Shown: in pieces, positions 12,997 through 25,371 of the stretch
Position numbering within the stretch: the first letter of the stretch is position 1
How the letters are laid out: each line of letters opens with the position of its first letter
Origin: Lotus japonicus
Lineage: Eukaryota > Streptophyta > Magnoliopsida > Fabales > Fabaceae
NCBI RefSeq assembly: GCF_012489685.1
Contig: NC_080044.1
Coordinates: forward strand, 82,942,732 to 83,006,731
Reading direction: 5' to 3'
DNA: 64,000 nucleotides
Made by a program: the position numbers and the translations under genes
Notes under the pieces: generated by a model
Database searches by the model: none
Seen by the model: the letters and a program-made list of their open reading frames with translations, nothing else
Told to the model about the DNA's origin: nothing

Positions 12997-15273
12997 CTAA
13001 GGATGGAAAGCCTTTGCCAAACCGAAAGCAGCGGCAGAAGCAATAGCACCAATAAGAGCAGTTTCCAAAGCACTCCTGATAGATTTATTACCAGTGAAGT
13101 ATCCCTTGGCAAAGCCAAAGACCAGCAATGCAAACAAGGAAACCACAACTGAAATCACCACTGCATCTGATGCCTTTGGAATGAAAATGTAAGGAAGGAG
13201 AGGAACAGCCCCACCCAATATGTAAGCAACTGCAATTGTAAATGCACTGTGCAATGCTCTTCTTGGATCTGGCTTCTCTAGTCCCAGCTCAAACCTGCAA
13301 AGCCAAGTTAGCACCTTGTTACTTTGTCCAAGCATTTACAGACTACAGAGCCACCCTAGGCAGTAGCAATGGACCCATCTTTTGATATTTATCAATGGTA
13401 TACAATTAAATATCAATTACTAAGATTACTTTTTTAAAATTTCAAATAAATGGTATTTTTTATATTTTTTATTTAATTTTATATCTCAAAAATTAAAATA
13501 CCCGGTGTATATACTAGTTCACTTATCATATCAGAAGTACAGCAACATTAATAAGATCGTACTTGCGCAGGATCATCATAACTAGTTATATACGATAATA
13601 AAATAAAACCTCTCAAAATGGTACCAGTATGTGACGCCCCTAGAATCATCCCCCTTTCCCCTGTTTTTTCAGGCTTCATTTTCAGGTCCAAGTAGAATGT
13701 GCTAAGCTTATTTCGTTAAGTTTTTTTTTTTGAAAGTTATCATTACGCTTTCCTGGGCCTAGCCCTCCTTTTAACCAAGAAAAAAAGTTATCATGACTTT
13801 TTTACCAAAATAAAAAAGATTAAAGAAAAATCATTTTTATTTTATATAAAGGGATTGCCACTTATTTCACAAGGTATATGGGTGCAATAAAAATTAAAAT
13901 ATTTTGAAACTTATATATCATCCTAAATTAATGACTTAATTACACTTTTGATCCTCATAGTTTCATGAATGCGTGATTTTCGTTTCTATAGTTTCATTTG
14001 CTCAAATTATGTCTCTTTCTACTTTTAAAATTGAACAAATTGTGTCCAAATGATAACTTATCATCAAAGTATTAATGGAAAAAAAATGACATAAAAAATG
14101 AAAAAAATTGACGCCAATCACAATTTTTTTACGCGAATGACAATTTAAGATGATTTATGTTATTTTCAACATAAAAAAGTGATAAATGCCAACTTTTAGA
14201 TGACAAGTTAACATTTTGACTTATTTTATCAAATGTTAAGACTTAATTGAAAATATAGAGACTAAAATCACACATTTTTCAAACAAAAAGAAAGAAAAAT
14301 GTAATTAAACCTAAATTAAAAATAGTTCGAGGAAAAACAAACAAATGAGTTCATAAAGAGTATGTAACAGAAGCGCGCATGACCAAATTTTGGACTCTAC
14401 AGTGACCACAAATCAAAAAGTGAAAACTACATTGCAATTTGTATCCACAAAGTAAAAAGTGGCTTTTCTATCTTTATGTGTGGGTGGTGCCACTTTTCAA
14501 TCCCTATCTCGCAGTTCAACTATTCACACACATAAAATATTCAATACATATAGATCACAATTAACACATAATATAATAAAATAAAATAAGAAGCATGTTT
14601 GTTTTTGTTAGAATTGAGATCATGAAACTTACTTCATCATGAAATCAAGCCATGCCTGAGGATTCTTCCTGAGAGCATTCGCCACAGGTGTATACTCATG
14701 TTCCTCTACCCCATACTGAGCCAATATTTCAGCTACCTCTGCTGCTTCTGAATTAAAAAAATAAAAAACATATTTATATTAGCAAACAAATTAAACATGA
14801 AAAATAATAATCAGAAATTAAAATAAATAAATAAAAATTAGCACACACCAGTTTCTGGTACAGCGATGATTTCTTCTTGCTCCCTTCTCAATTCTCTGTC
14901 GTAATGATCAGCTTCGCTTTTTGCCGCCAAATACCTGAGTTTTTTATTTTTTTATAGCAAAGTGATGTGAAATGAAAACGTATAAGAAGAAGAATTGAGA
15001 AATTTGAATGGTTTGATACCCGCCGAGACCCATGGAGATGGCGCCGGCGGCGACTTCTTCGATGCCGGCGGTGAGGACGATGGAGGAGGTGGCATTGGCG
15101 CCGGAGAGTCCAGCGGCGAGGGCGAAGGGGACGGTGAGGCCGTCGGAGACGCCGATGATGATGTCGCGGACGATATCGCCGGCGGTGAAATGCTTCTCGG
15201 TGTGGTTGTTGAGAAGACCCTGAGTAGTAGTGTCAGGTTCGATGAGGCTTATTCTCTGTTCGGCGGAACCCAT
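12997..15273 (-). CDS. VIT1: Vacuolar iron transporter, VIT1 type
   Basis: Four exons on the minus strand, 15273-15020, 14934-14849, 14747-14633 and 13294-12997, join in phase to give 250 aa, the same length as Arabidopsis VIT1 as I recall it. The protein reads MGSAEQRISLIEP, then HTEKHFTAGDIVRDIIIG, LTVPFALAAGLSGA, a cytosolic Glu-rich stretch (EQEEIIAVPETEAAEVAEIL) and WLDFMMKFELGLEKPDP, and ends in hydrophobic segments. These are hallmarks of the VIT/CCC1 family, which moves Fe2+ (and Mn2+) into the vacuole in exchange for protons. Five membrane segments are expected. Intron 3 is about 1.34 kb and contains a LINE-tail-like fragment. A four-fold TCTGAG hexamer lies in the presumed 5' UTR at 15316-15339. 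Confidence 0.95.
13718..13785 (-). repeat. LINE-tail-like fragment in VIT1 intron 3
   Basis: A T run is followed by a segment containing CCTGGGCCTAGCCCTCC, resembling the poly(T)-headed blocks near 2377 and 53048. It is probably a short 5'-truncated non-LTR insertion. It sits inside an intron and does not touch the exons. Confidence 0.4.
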
Positions 15274-18200
15274 TTTTGAGTGTGAAAAGGATCTCGCTAT
15301 CCAAACAGAACCTAGTCTGAGTCTGAGTCTGAGTCTGAGGAATTTGTTCGCGCTGCGTTCCAATGCACATAAATACACACACTTGAATTGTGAATTCAAC
15401 CCCCATCACGTGTTTTCCACTCTGTTTGCATTATTAATTCAATTAAATAATTGACTCACTCGTGGTGGACACACGCCATGTAATTTTCAATTCAAAAGAA
15501 ATTATTTTTGTATGAATTTCTTTAATTCAATCCGAGTGAGTAAATATGAGCTAAAATCACTCAAGGTAGTGTAATGATATTTTAACATGTGTGTGGGGTC
15601 AGGGTGGGAAAAAAATGAGATTTGATTACTAACACTAATTAGGATAAAAATCTTCAATTAATTGCCAATAAAGTTTTACTATATCAATTATAGAACCTTA
15701 AATGAATGCTTTTAAATGAAATTGCAAAATTTTATTGTTGGAATAGGGAAATAAGACATTTTTAGGACATGAATTACACGTAATAAAAACCTAGCCATTT
15801 ACTCCCTCCGTTCTTATATATAAGTCACAAATAACTAATTCTCTTAGATTAAGAAAAGTAGTTACTAGTAATAAATTTGTAAAAAAAATGATTTACTTTC
15901 CTAGATTACCCTTATTTACTTTCCTATAATTTTCTCTCTCCAAGTTAATACTTCTAAAGTTTATTATCTCTTTCATATTAAATATGAGGGTGAACTTGGA
16001 AAAAATTATTTAATGTTTCCTAGATATTAAAAAGTGACTTATATTTTGTAACAATTTTTTTTCAAAAAATGTGACTTATAATAGGGAACGGAGGGAGTAG
16101 TAGTTATTAAGAAATATCGTAGTATATGGTAAAAACATCAACCTCCGTAAAACTCATTTAAGAAGTTTGTTTTTTTATTTATCAAAAATTTATATTTTTA
16201 TGTAATCTCATTAATTATGTTTAATTTTAAGAATTAAAACCTTTTTAACATTTTTCAAAAAAGAAGGTTTTTTAAGTGAAAAAAAAGAAGGTTGTTATAT
16301 TATAATACAATATAATAAAAACGACTATATCAAGAAAGATCATTCACGTCAAAAAAAGGAGATCAATATTCTTTTACTAGCTGTTATGATGCCTTTAGAA
16401 TTTAATTCATACAAATTAATAGAGTTAAATAACTTTATACAAAACGTTTTCAATCACATCTTTTCATCTTATCTGTTTAATATTTAAATATAAATTTAAT
16501 TGTATTGTAGGAAAACAGTGAAATCTTACTAACCTATGTATGAGATGTATTTAGTACATCGTCTTTTTTTTTTTGAAAGGGTATTTACATTGTCAGATGC
16601 GTCATGCGTGTATAATTATTAAGCTAGTTTAAAAAAAAAATTATGAAGGTCATTTAACTTCATATTTATCTAATTTGTTATTTCCTCCGTTCCTTTCTAT
16701 AAATCTTCATACAAAAAATTGCGTTTATTACTAAAGTACTAAATGTGTCAAGTTAATTGATTGGTTTTAAAAAAATGCATACATTCTTTCATATAATCAT
16801 CATTTATCATTTTCTCTCACTAGTAGTTAGTTGGGTGAGTAATAATTAATGACAGGTGGTAATTAAAATTTTGGAATTGAAAGCACACAATTGATGTAAG
16901 AGGTATATATGAAAGAGTATAATACATTTTGCTGGATTATTGTAAAAGATCTTATATTTAGGAATATGAAAAGAATTAAAGGGATGTGCACCGTTAGTGT
17001 AAACAGATTTTACACAGTCATCCTGATCTAATTGAATTCTGTCTCATCATAAAATATATTTTTGTTTTAATCAAAATTTAAAATCAAATTTATTATTCCA
17101 CTTACGTGGCATGTTGTGATTGGTTGTCAGTGTAAAACTGGTTTACACCGACAGTGCATATTCATTAAATTCTTTTTTAAGATTAATTAAGCTCTTATAT
17201 AACAATAAAAAAATTCAACAGTATTGGTCAAATATATATAATAGTCCATGCTAAAAACAAGTATTAACAAAATCACATATTTCTATGGATAATTAATTTT
17301 TGTACATTTTCATCTCGTATGATACTTTTATTAGGAATGCATGATTCTCTTCTGAACATAATTACATAATTCTATACTTGTCATTTTTCGAAGTCTACAT
17401 ATTCCTTCTTTCTTGTTACCAAACAACCATATCAACCTGCATGCTTTGATCTTTTCGTCCAACTTACTTTCCACGTGACAAAAGTTCCTTCTCTATATGT
17501 GTTAAAATGAAAATATCAACTATCAAGTACATGGACTCCTCATTCATACACCGCTCATTACCCCCCATTCATACTCACATCACAAACACCACATTTTTCT
17601 CAATATTTCTTATTTTTTATCACATCATATATATCATATCTCACATTTATTACTTATTTCACTTCTATTTCTTTCTCATTATATATATATATAGACGTAC
17701 ACATGCTTTGGCAACTTTCCCCTAATAAAATGAGCCATATACTATCATATCATTTTTTCTTATTTAAATTAGAATAGCATTTTTCAGAGCTATGAAAAAA
17801 CTTTTCAGGGACCAATTTGGATCATGCTCTATATGTTACGGACCTGAAACATATCTAACCCTTTAAATTTTTGTTGAACTCAATGTCGTTTAAGTCAAAG
17901 CAGGGAAATTTTACTTCTTCATTAGTGTGTTAAATATGTTTAGTTCAATGGAAGGCCAATGCTACCTTGAAACTTCCTTTTCACATTGTTGATTGTCCCT
18001 CAGAATACAAAATACAAAATTCGGCACTCCAATGCATAGAACGTGGTTTTCAATTAAAAACTTGGAAACCAAACATACACTTATGCTGTTAACTCCTATG
18101 TTCACTTAACTGCTACCATTTCTCCTATTTTTACTCGCATAGACACCATAATTTTGTGCCTTTTAAGTGAATTGATGTCTATCTTTATTCTACAGAAAAT

Positions 18201-19470
18201 TTGCAGAAATGTCAAGGCTCCTACTGCGTGGGTCAACATTTGAAAAATGCATAGCAAGAATTCAAAAAGGAATTAAAGCATCGAGCTATATTCAAAAAGC
18301 TATACGTTAAAAATTTAAAATGGTCCTCATATTAACTTTCAAGCCACAGTTTACACTAAAATAACCCATAAATGCTCAACAGCATTTATAAATCATGGAA
18401 TCAAATAAAACGGGCATCCTCTGTGTCTGTGATGAGTGTTCAACATGAAAATGGGTATACAAGCTTGATAGTAAGGGACTGGATGTATAAAATGAAACGA
18501 GTTTGTGTGTCCACCATATCCATATAAATTCGAAAGACCTGAAATAAAAAAATATCACCTATTATCAATTTCAACAAAAGAATCACTTATTCATAGCGAT
18601 ACAGAAAGTGGAAACAAAGCGAAGCACAACACACCCAATTACCCAAACCAAGATCAATAAGGAAAACCTTATTACATTTAGCTATTCCAGCATGACCAAG
18701 TAAACAGTTTTCTGGTTTTATAACTCCCTAAGAAAGCCTAATTCAATGATATGAGATTCACATATGACCTATGACAGTAATTAGTCAGAACCTTGAAATA
18801 AAAACTAGGAACATTTATTAGCCTTAACATGTTTCAGTGATTTTACCCGTTCCAATGGAGCTTCTCCAGATTTTTTCATTGTGTGAAACAGTTTCGAGCG
18901 TAGAGATCATTGAAGTGGGTTTTGCCTCTCCCAATAAATCATTTTCCATACACATTGCCCGGGTCCAAACCCTTGTAATCATGCTTAGGGGACTAACCTA
19001 TCTACCAAGTAGCCATGTTTGGCGATATCCTAATAATGAAGCCAAAATAATAAGTAAACAAATAGGGGAAGCCAGCTGAGAAGAATGATGTGTTCTTGGT
19101 AGAGATGTTGGAGGAGGAAAATGGAGTTATGGGAAAACAGACAAGTTTCCATATAACAACCTGTTTCAAGTACTTCTGAATGTTAAAAAAAAACGGTACT
19201 TCTTAATGCCAAAATAAAAAACAAAAATCAGAAACAGAGAATAAAATTTCAACATTTAAGGCTTGAAACAAGTATTCACAACAAGCCAGTTTAAACAATG
19301 ATAAAATACTTTCCTGTAGATAGAGACTTGACTGGGAATAACATGAGACCAGGGGGCTCACCAAAGGTCTTCAACCAATCTTCTTGTGTTGCCACAGAAC
19401 AGATTATGCAGCTTTGCTCCAACTAGATTCTTCAATGTCATTAATTGGAACTTTTAGAAAGCTGGAATAG
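15274..19470. other. Intergenic region between VIT1 and the TNL gene
   Basis: The left edge is the VIT1 5' region. I find a Stowaway-like MITE (15800-16099) and a second, degenerate TCCTCCGTTCC-headed segment near 16683, with a possible partner end near 16945-16970. The rest is AT-rich with simple-sequence patches such as an AT run near 17681. The open frames at 17507-17725, 18376-18558 and 18837-19079 show no domain and atypical composition. The segment just below 19471 should be TNL 3' UTR. Confidence 0.55.
15800..16099. mobile_element. Stowaway-like (Tc1/mariner) MITE, ~300 bp
   Basis: The segment starts TACTCCCTCCGTTC and ends GAACGGAGGGAGTA, an inverted repeat with TA at both outer edges, the Stowaway signature. 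Inside the termini, ATAAGTCAC on the left is mirrored by GTGACTTATA on the right. No coding potential is present. Confidence 0.88.
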
Positions 19471-22400
19471 TCACCAGCAACGCCATACTCTTCTTTTTTC
19501 TTTGGCATAAAGAGGGCATATTCCACACTCTTTTACCGTGAAAGCTGGCTTAGAATATGGCTTCCCATATTTTCTGATATTCAAAAGCAAGCTGTCTGTA
19601 TGAGATGACCGCAAATAAACATCCTCATATTTGTGGATCTTGAAATTTAAGTTGGGGGCGTCAGAAAGAATGTTTCTGATGCTTGCAGAGTCCAAGTGAT
19701 GTTTCCATAGGAAAGTGTGATCTTGGACGAAAGTCCTAACTTGTCTCTTCCAGTAGAAATGGCTTTTTAGCTCATCATGATTTAGAGATTTCTTCATTCC
19801 ATCACCATATTCAAATTTTAACTCGTATGGCAAAGAACCAGTTCTATCATTTATATCATCCATGTCTTCAATTTGCAAAACGACACATAGGGCGAAACCA
19901 ATGAGTCTGTTATCACTGAACCAATTTAGAGAATCTTTACTTGCAGTTACTGAATGTCCCTCGCAACGGTAAGGAAACCATTGTGGAACTGCACTCCCTG
20001 GAAAGCAAAAGAATACGGACCTATAAGCCTCCTCAGTCATCCTTAGCCAAGCAGCAGCCACAATATTACTTCTAGCAACTGCATCCAGTTCTTGACTATT
20101 GGTAAAATGAAATTTGAAGGTGACCTCTTTGGAACCTGATGGGAGTTCAAACCTTGAGTTTGACATCACTCTTCTAATGGATGGACAATCAAACGCCAGC
20201 AACTGTTTTAGATATGGTGGAAGCTTTGGGATACATTCAAGCTTTTTGCAATCACTCAAGTCAAGTGATTTCAAGCTTGATAGATGAGCAACACTCTCTG
20301 GAAGGCTCACAACACCGCTATCATGCAGTGACCATTCCCTTAAGGATGACAAGCAACCAATATCATTTGGGATTTTAGTTAATTTGCCGCAGCCTGAACA
20401 ATCAAGCTCGGATAGAAGGCTTAGATTAGCAATGCTGTTTGGAAGTGACTCAAGATCACTGCACAAGTTCAAACGCAAGGTTCGAAGCCCAATCAAATTA
20501 TCCAAGGATGAAGGCAGTTCTTTAATTGCTGTTTTTGTTAAGTTAATGTGAGCAAAACTTTCTGCAGGCTCCAAGATCTCTGGGAAGGTCTTTAGCATTG
20601 TGCAACCATGCAAATCAAGTTTTGTCAACTTCAAGTTGAAAATGCTGCTTGGAAAAGTTTCAAGTGATTCACAGCAGGTAAGACGTAACTTGCAGAGTTT
20701 GGTGAGACTTCCAATAGAAGAGGGAATAATCTCAAGCCTTGGGCAGTTGTGTAAGCTCAACTCTTCAAGCCCAACAAATCGGTGCAAGGATGAAGGTAGT
20801 TTCTTTATAGCTGTTTCATCTAAGATGAGCACCTTTAAATTTTCCATTGTATCCTCAATTTCAGGGAAATTCTCCAAATTTGAGCAACCACGGAGATAAA
20901 GTCTTCTTAGAAATTTCAACTTACAAATGTCAATTGGAAGGCTGGTAAGTGATTCACAGTCAGATATATCTAACCAACAAAGCTCATTGAGACTTGGAAA
21001 TAATGAGGGCATAGTTTCTCTCATCACTTTCATGTTCAGTAAGTGTATACCATCCACCGGTTCTCTTATGCTAACAATGGGGTCAAAAGTATCTGAACAA
21101 TATTTAGCCTTCATGTAACCTTTTGCATTAAACTGGATAAGATTTCCATGAGACAGGTTAGCTTCAGCATCAGTGAAAACTTCTCCTGCGTCCAAACGCA
21201 GGTTAACTTTTGCATAATGAAAAATTTCTTCTGCTCCCCAGTATCCATCACAACGCGGTGTACCATATGATTGAACCACCTCAGTTCTGCCACTGATTAA
21301 AAACTCTTCAAGCCTGCTACACTTACAGAGAACAACTAACCCAGAAGATGTTGATAGAATATTACTGGGAAGATTTAAACTCCTAAGCTCAACACAACCA
21401 TTTAAATATAAACATTTGAGCTTGCTGAGGAAACTCGAGGAGTGAACTTGAATCAAGCATTTACAATGACTAAGAATTATTTCCTCAATATTTGGACACA
21501 AAGAGAGGTCTGGTATTCGAATCAGCTTCCAAGAATAACTAAGATCGAGCCTTTTCAAATTGGGCAAATCCTGACACATGATGTGAATCATTAAGTAACA
21601 AAAAGAAAAGTTTATGAAATTAACCAGACACACATAATAGCATAACAAACAAGTGAACTATATTATTATTGAACACATGAGAAACTGATTTTTAGCATCC
21701 AGTCCTACTAAAGACTTTTCATCACTAAAACAAAAAGGAACATAATATAAAGCTAGAAATACCTTATCTCCCTCCCAAAGTTGTTCAAGGTGGCTATGAC
21801 GCATATCAAGTTTAACAAGATTTTCCGGGAAAAATTGCAACGGCAAAGATCTTTGAGGGAAGCCGTCCCAACGAAGAATTCTTAATTCATCTGGAAGACT
21901 GTCAAGAAATGTAGGAAGGACCAGATTTGAGCCTTGCCAAAAGTCAGAAGACTTGTAGAACTGGAGCATTCTCAGATTATGCATCTTTCTGAAAGTTTCA
22001 GAATGTAGTTGAACTGTTTTTATTTTGCATGTATCGAGATATATACACTGGATTGCATCTGTCCCCTAAAAGTAAACACACGAGTTAGATAGCTATGTGA
22101 CTTATCTAGTAGGATTTGAGCTACAGAAGAATGTACCTTGTTCTGTCTTAGAACATGACAAACTTCTTTGTCCTTCCATAATCGACTCCGTTTTGCAGGA
22201 TTGTTGACACATTGTTGGCGAACAACTTCTTTTCCCATTTCCTGTATTAGATCATGCATTACGATTCTACCTTCCAAAATATATATAAGGCACCTATCTT
22301 TGAGAACATCCAATCCAATGTCAGCAGAGAAACCACAGCTATCTAGTGTTTGTGCTACCATATTCTCGATATGTCCTCTATAGAAACAAGCTATGTCAAG

Positions 22401-24038
22401 AAATATATCCTTTTGTTCATCATCAAGCCCATCAAAACTTAACTTCAACACATTGAAAATGTCAAGATCTGGAAGCCTTTCCAGCTTTAGCAACTCACTT
22501 TCCCATGCTTCCCTTGTTCTACCATAAAGAAATGAGCCCAAAACTTTGAGAGCTAATGGAATCCCTTTTGCATAATTTAATACTTTTTCTGATAAGCCCA
22601 TATAGGTTTTTATGGGATGGGTTTGTTTAAAGGCATTTAAACTGAATAGCTGCAGAGAGTCTTGAACATTCATCTCCTTGACTTCATATATTTCATCAGC
22701 TTCACAATTCTTAAGAACTTGCATGTCTCTACTAGTAAGAACAATTCTACTTCCCCGGCCGAAGTTGTCACGTCCTCCAATTAATTCTTTAACTGGACCC
22801 CATTTCTTGACGTCATCGAGGATAAGGAGCACCTTTTTCCTTTGGAGCCTATCAAATGACAACCTTAATCCAGAGGATGTGCCTTCCTTCTTCAGAAGCT
22901 CTGACAAATATCTGTTTCGAGTACGGTGTACTCCCTCTCTTTCTATTTCTTCGTGAACATTAAGAACGAAGCTGCTTGAACTGAATTGAGTTGCCATTTT
23001 GTGATATACTGCACTAGCAATTGCTGTTTTACCTATTCCTCCCATGCCCCAAATTCCTATGATCCGAACAGCCTCTGACTCAAGGTGCAACAAGGACTGG
23101 ATTAGTGCAACGTGATTGTCCATTCCAACCATTCCTTGATTATCACTTGAGAAAGAACGATCCAATTTTCTTAAAATATCTTCCACAATATCTGCAACAA
23201 GTATGGATTCTGGCCTGACACATAATAAAAGGAACTAAAACATTAGTCTTTGATAGGAAAGAACATTTGAAATTAGAGCCACTGAATGGTGTCATATTAT
23301 TACTTCTGAATATGCCAAAAAATGAAGATTACAGCATTGCTTGCTATACACATGATAAACAGTTCTGGTGTCAGGAAAAACAACAAATATACAAAGTCAA
23401 AAGACGTGTGTGTGATCTAGTAAAATATCATAAAAGAGAATGTAAATTGGTCACAGAAAAATAAAACATGATTAAAGTGGAATCAATCAACACAATTTTC
23501 ACTAGTATGCAAGTAAAAGAGAATGTAAAATAGCCATTCACCTGGTGACTTGTGAATCCCAGCCTGAGAGTCCAGCTGCTTCAGCTAGAGCATCCTTCCA
23601 CCTCCGTGTTACTTCATCCTTGAATCGCAGTTCATGCTTAACAAAAGCATCTGCATAACTCCCTCTTTGGTGCCTAACATTTGATGGATCCACCTTGTAG
23701 AAAACCGGTATCACCTCCCTTCCATATTTCTTCCTGCACTCCAGAATCTTAACAAGTTCATCCAAACACCACGACGAAGAAGCATAGTGTTCCGAGAAAA
23801 CGATGACATAAATCATTGAATCTTCAATTGCTGTATAGAGTGCTAGTGAGATCTCATCGCCTCTGGCTAGCCTGTTATCTATGAAGGTTTCTATATTTTT
23901 GCTGCAAAGTTGAGCATAGAGATGACTAGTGAAGTTGTCACGGGTATCTTCCCCTCTAAAGCTGAGGAACAAATCATGCTTTGGAGGAGAAGGAGCCATA
24001 TCAGAAGAAGAAGAACTCCCTAACATTGCATTTTGCAA
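19471..24038 (-). CDS. TIR-NB-LRR (TNL) disease resistance protein
   Basis: Four exons, 24038-23542, 23214-22137, 22065-21763 and 21570-19471, join in phase to give 1325 aa. The TIR domain (about 20-166) has FLSFRGEDTRDNFTSHLY and SSWCLDEL, whose Glu 94 is the expected NADase catalytic residue. The NB-ARC domain has a P-loop GMGGIGKT (222-229), kinase-2 KKVLLILDDV, GSRIVLTSRD, GIPLALKVLGS, FLDIACFYRG and an intact MHD motif in VMHDLIQEMG. Leucine-rich repeats follow from about 570 to 1040. A post-LRR C-JID-like domain contains FCFPGSAVPQWFPYRCEGHS. The exon plan (TIR, NB, short LRR start, long LRR) is the usual TNL layout. No frameshift or stop is seen, so it looks functional. Such proteins sense pathogen effectors and signal through EDS1. 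It stands alone in this window, with no other NLR nearby. An alternative start is the Met at residue 14. Confidence 0.95.
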
Positions 24039-25371
24039 TCAATACTTGGTCAGTGTCTCAGTTTTTCTTCATTGCCATCTAATATTGACCCGGTCACTAT
24101 AGACATCAGATATATCATATATTATAATCTAATTAAATGATACTAAAAGTAATTAGATATATAAAGGGTGGCAATTTTGAAAAAAAAGAGTGTGGATTTG
24201 CGTCAACGCTGCAAAATCTTAGTTTTCTATTTATGCATTAGGATCTGTGATTTACATTATATTGGTGCAAAGAGAAAAATAAAGACTTAGAACAGTTGAA
24301 AATGTGGACATGGCTCGTGTTTTTCAGTTGGATTCACCAGTAACCTCCATGGAGGGGTAACCGTTTTCGGCACTGGATCAAAAAACTCTTCATCTAAGGC
24401 TTCTCAGCTCTGTAGTTCACGATTAGTCAACTCTATTGTTTTTTTTCATGCCTCCACTCGGTGAGATAATGCTTACGCTGGCTCTGAAAATTGAAATTAG
24501 TTCATGAATTGCACTTCGGGCTAAGCTCTCTTTTATTTATTTTTTTCATTTTCCATTAGATTAAATATGATAGTATAAATAATTTTACTTTTATTTAATA
24601 AAGTAAATGTCTATTGCCGTCGTGAAAGACAATGTGGGTTCAACAAAAAAAGACTATTATGTGTTTAAATAGAGTTAGAATGTTACGAGCCTTATTTTTT
24701 AGAAGACATTTGATATTTACCACACACAAGTCAAAATTGCAAGACTAATATAACTCACTAAAACAAGGTTGCTATTGGTGTCCAGGTAGGGTGAGAAATA
24801 CTTTCTAATGAGGCGAGTTCTGCGGTCAAATGTTGCCTTGCCGATACAATGCCACAAAGGGAAAAAAACACCTTGATCAAGACGAGTTAAAAAAAATAGT
24901 TGAGACCCCACCTCCTACGCGAGACGACGCTACCTTCACACAAGGAGCCTCTTTCCCTCCTGCCCAACTCGCCGAAAACAACGTTCGACTTGCATGTGTG
25001 AGATAGACAAATTCCTTACATTTTTTCATGGCAGTAAAATAAATGTAAATAAAGTATTCAATAAAGGTACGCGTATCACCAAATAATGTATAAAAATTTT
25101 TTTCTAAAATCACATGATCTTTAATCTCTACGACTCTACCTATCTTTTTTTTTTAAAAAATCAATCTCCACCTATCTTTTGTGTTAGTGATTTGTCCACT
25201 AAACATTATTATTGTGAAACATTTTCCTAAAAACCAAAGGGTTTGGTTGGTTTTTGAATATATTTATTTAGGACAAGAAGCACAAAGTGTATTACACCCT
25301 CTGTTTCCTGTTTTCAAATCCACAACTTTTGCTTACACTGACAGCCGCCACTCCACTACCAGCCGACGACA
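24039..25371. other. Intergenic region between the TNL and ASD genes
   Basis: The two genes point away from each other, so this 1.3 kb should hold both promoters. I see no gene. The open frames near 24717-25113 (minus) have no domain. A tiny poly(T) insertion with a 13-bp near-duplicate of its target lies at 25149-25167. The C-rich stretch just before 25372 fits a 5' UTR. Confidence 0.55.

Noticed and set aside
14995..15279. Gly/Asp/Glu-rich plus-strand frame of 94 codons.
   Set aside because: It is antisense to VIT1 exon 1, whose product is unmistakable.
18837..19079. 80-codon plus-strand frame downstream of the TNL.
   Set aside because: No domain, no splice partners, and it overlaps the probable 3' region of the TNL gene.
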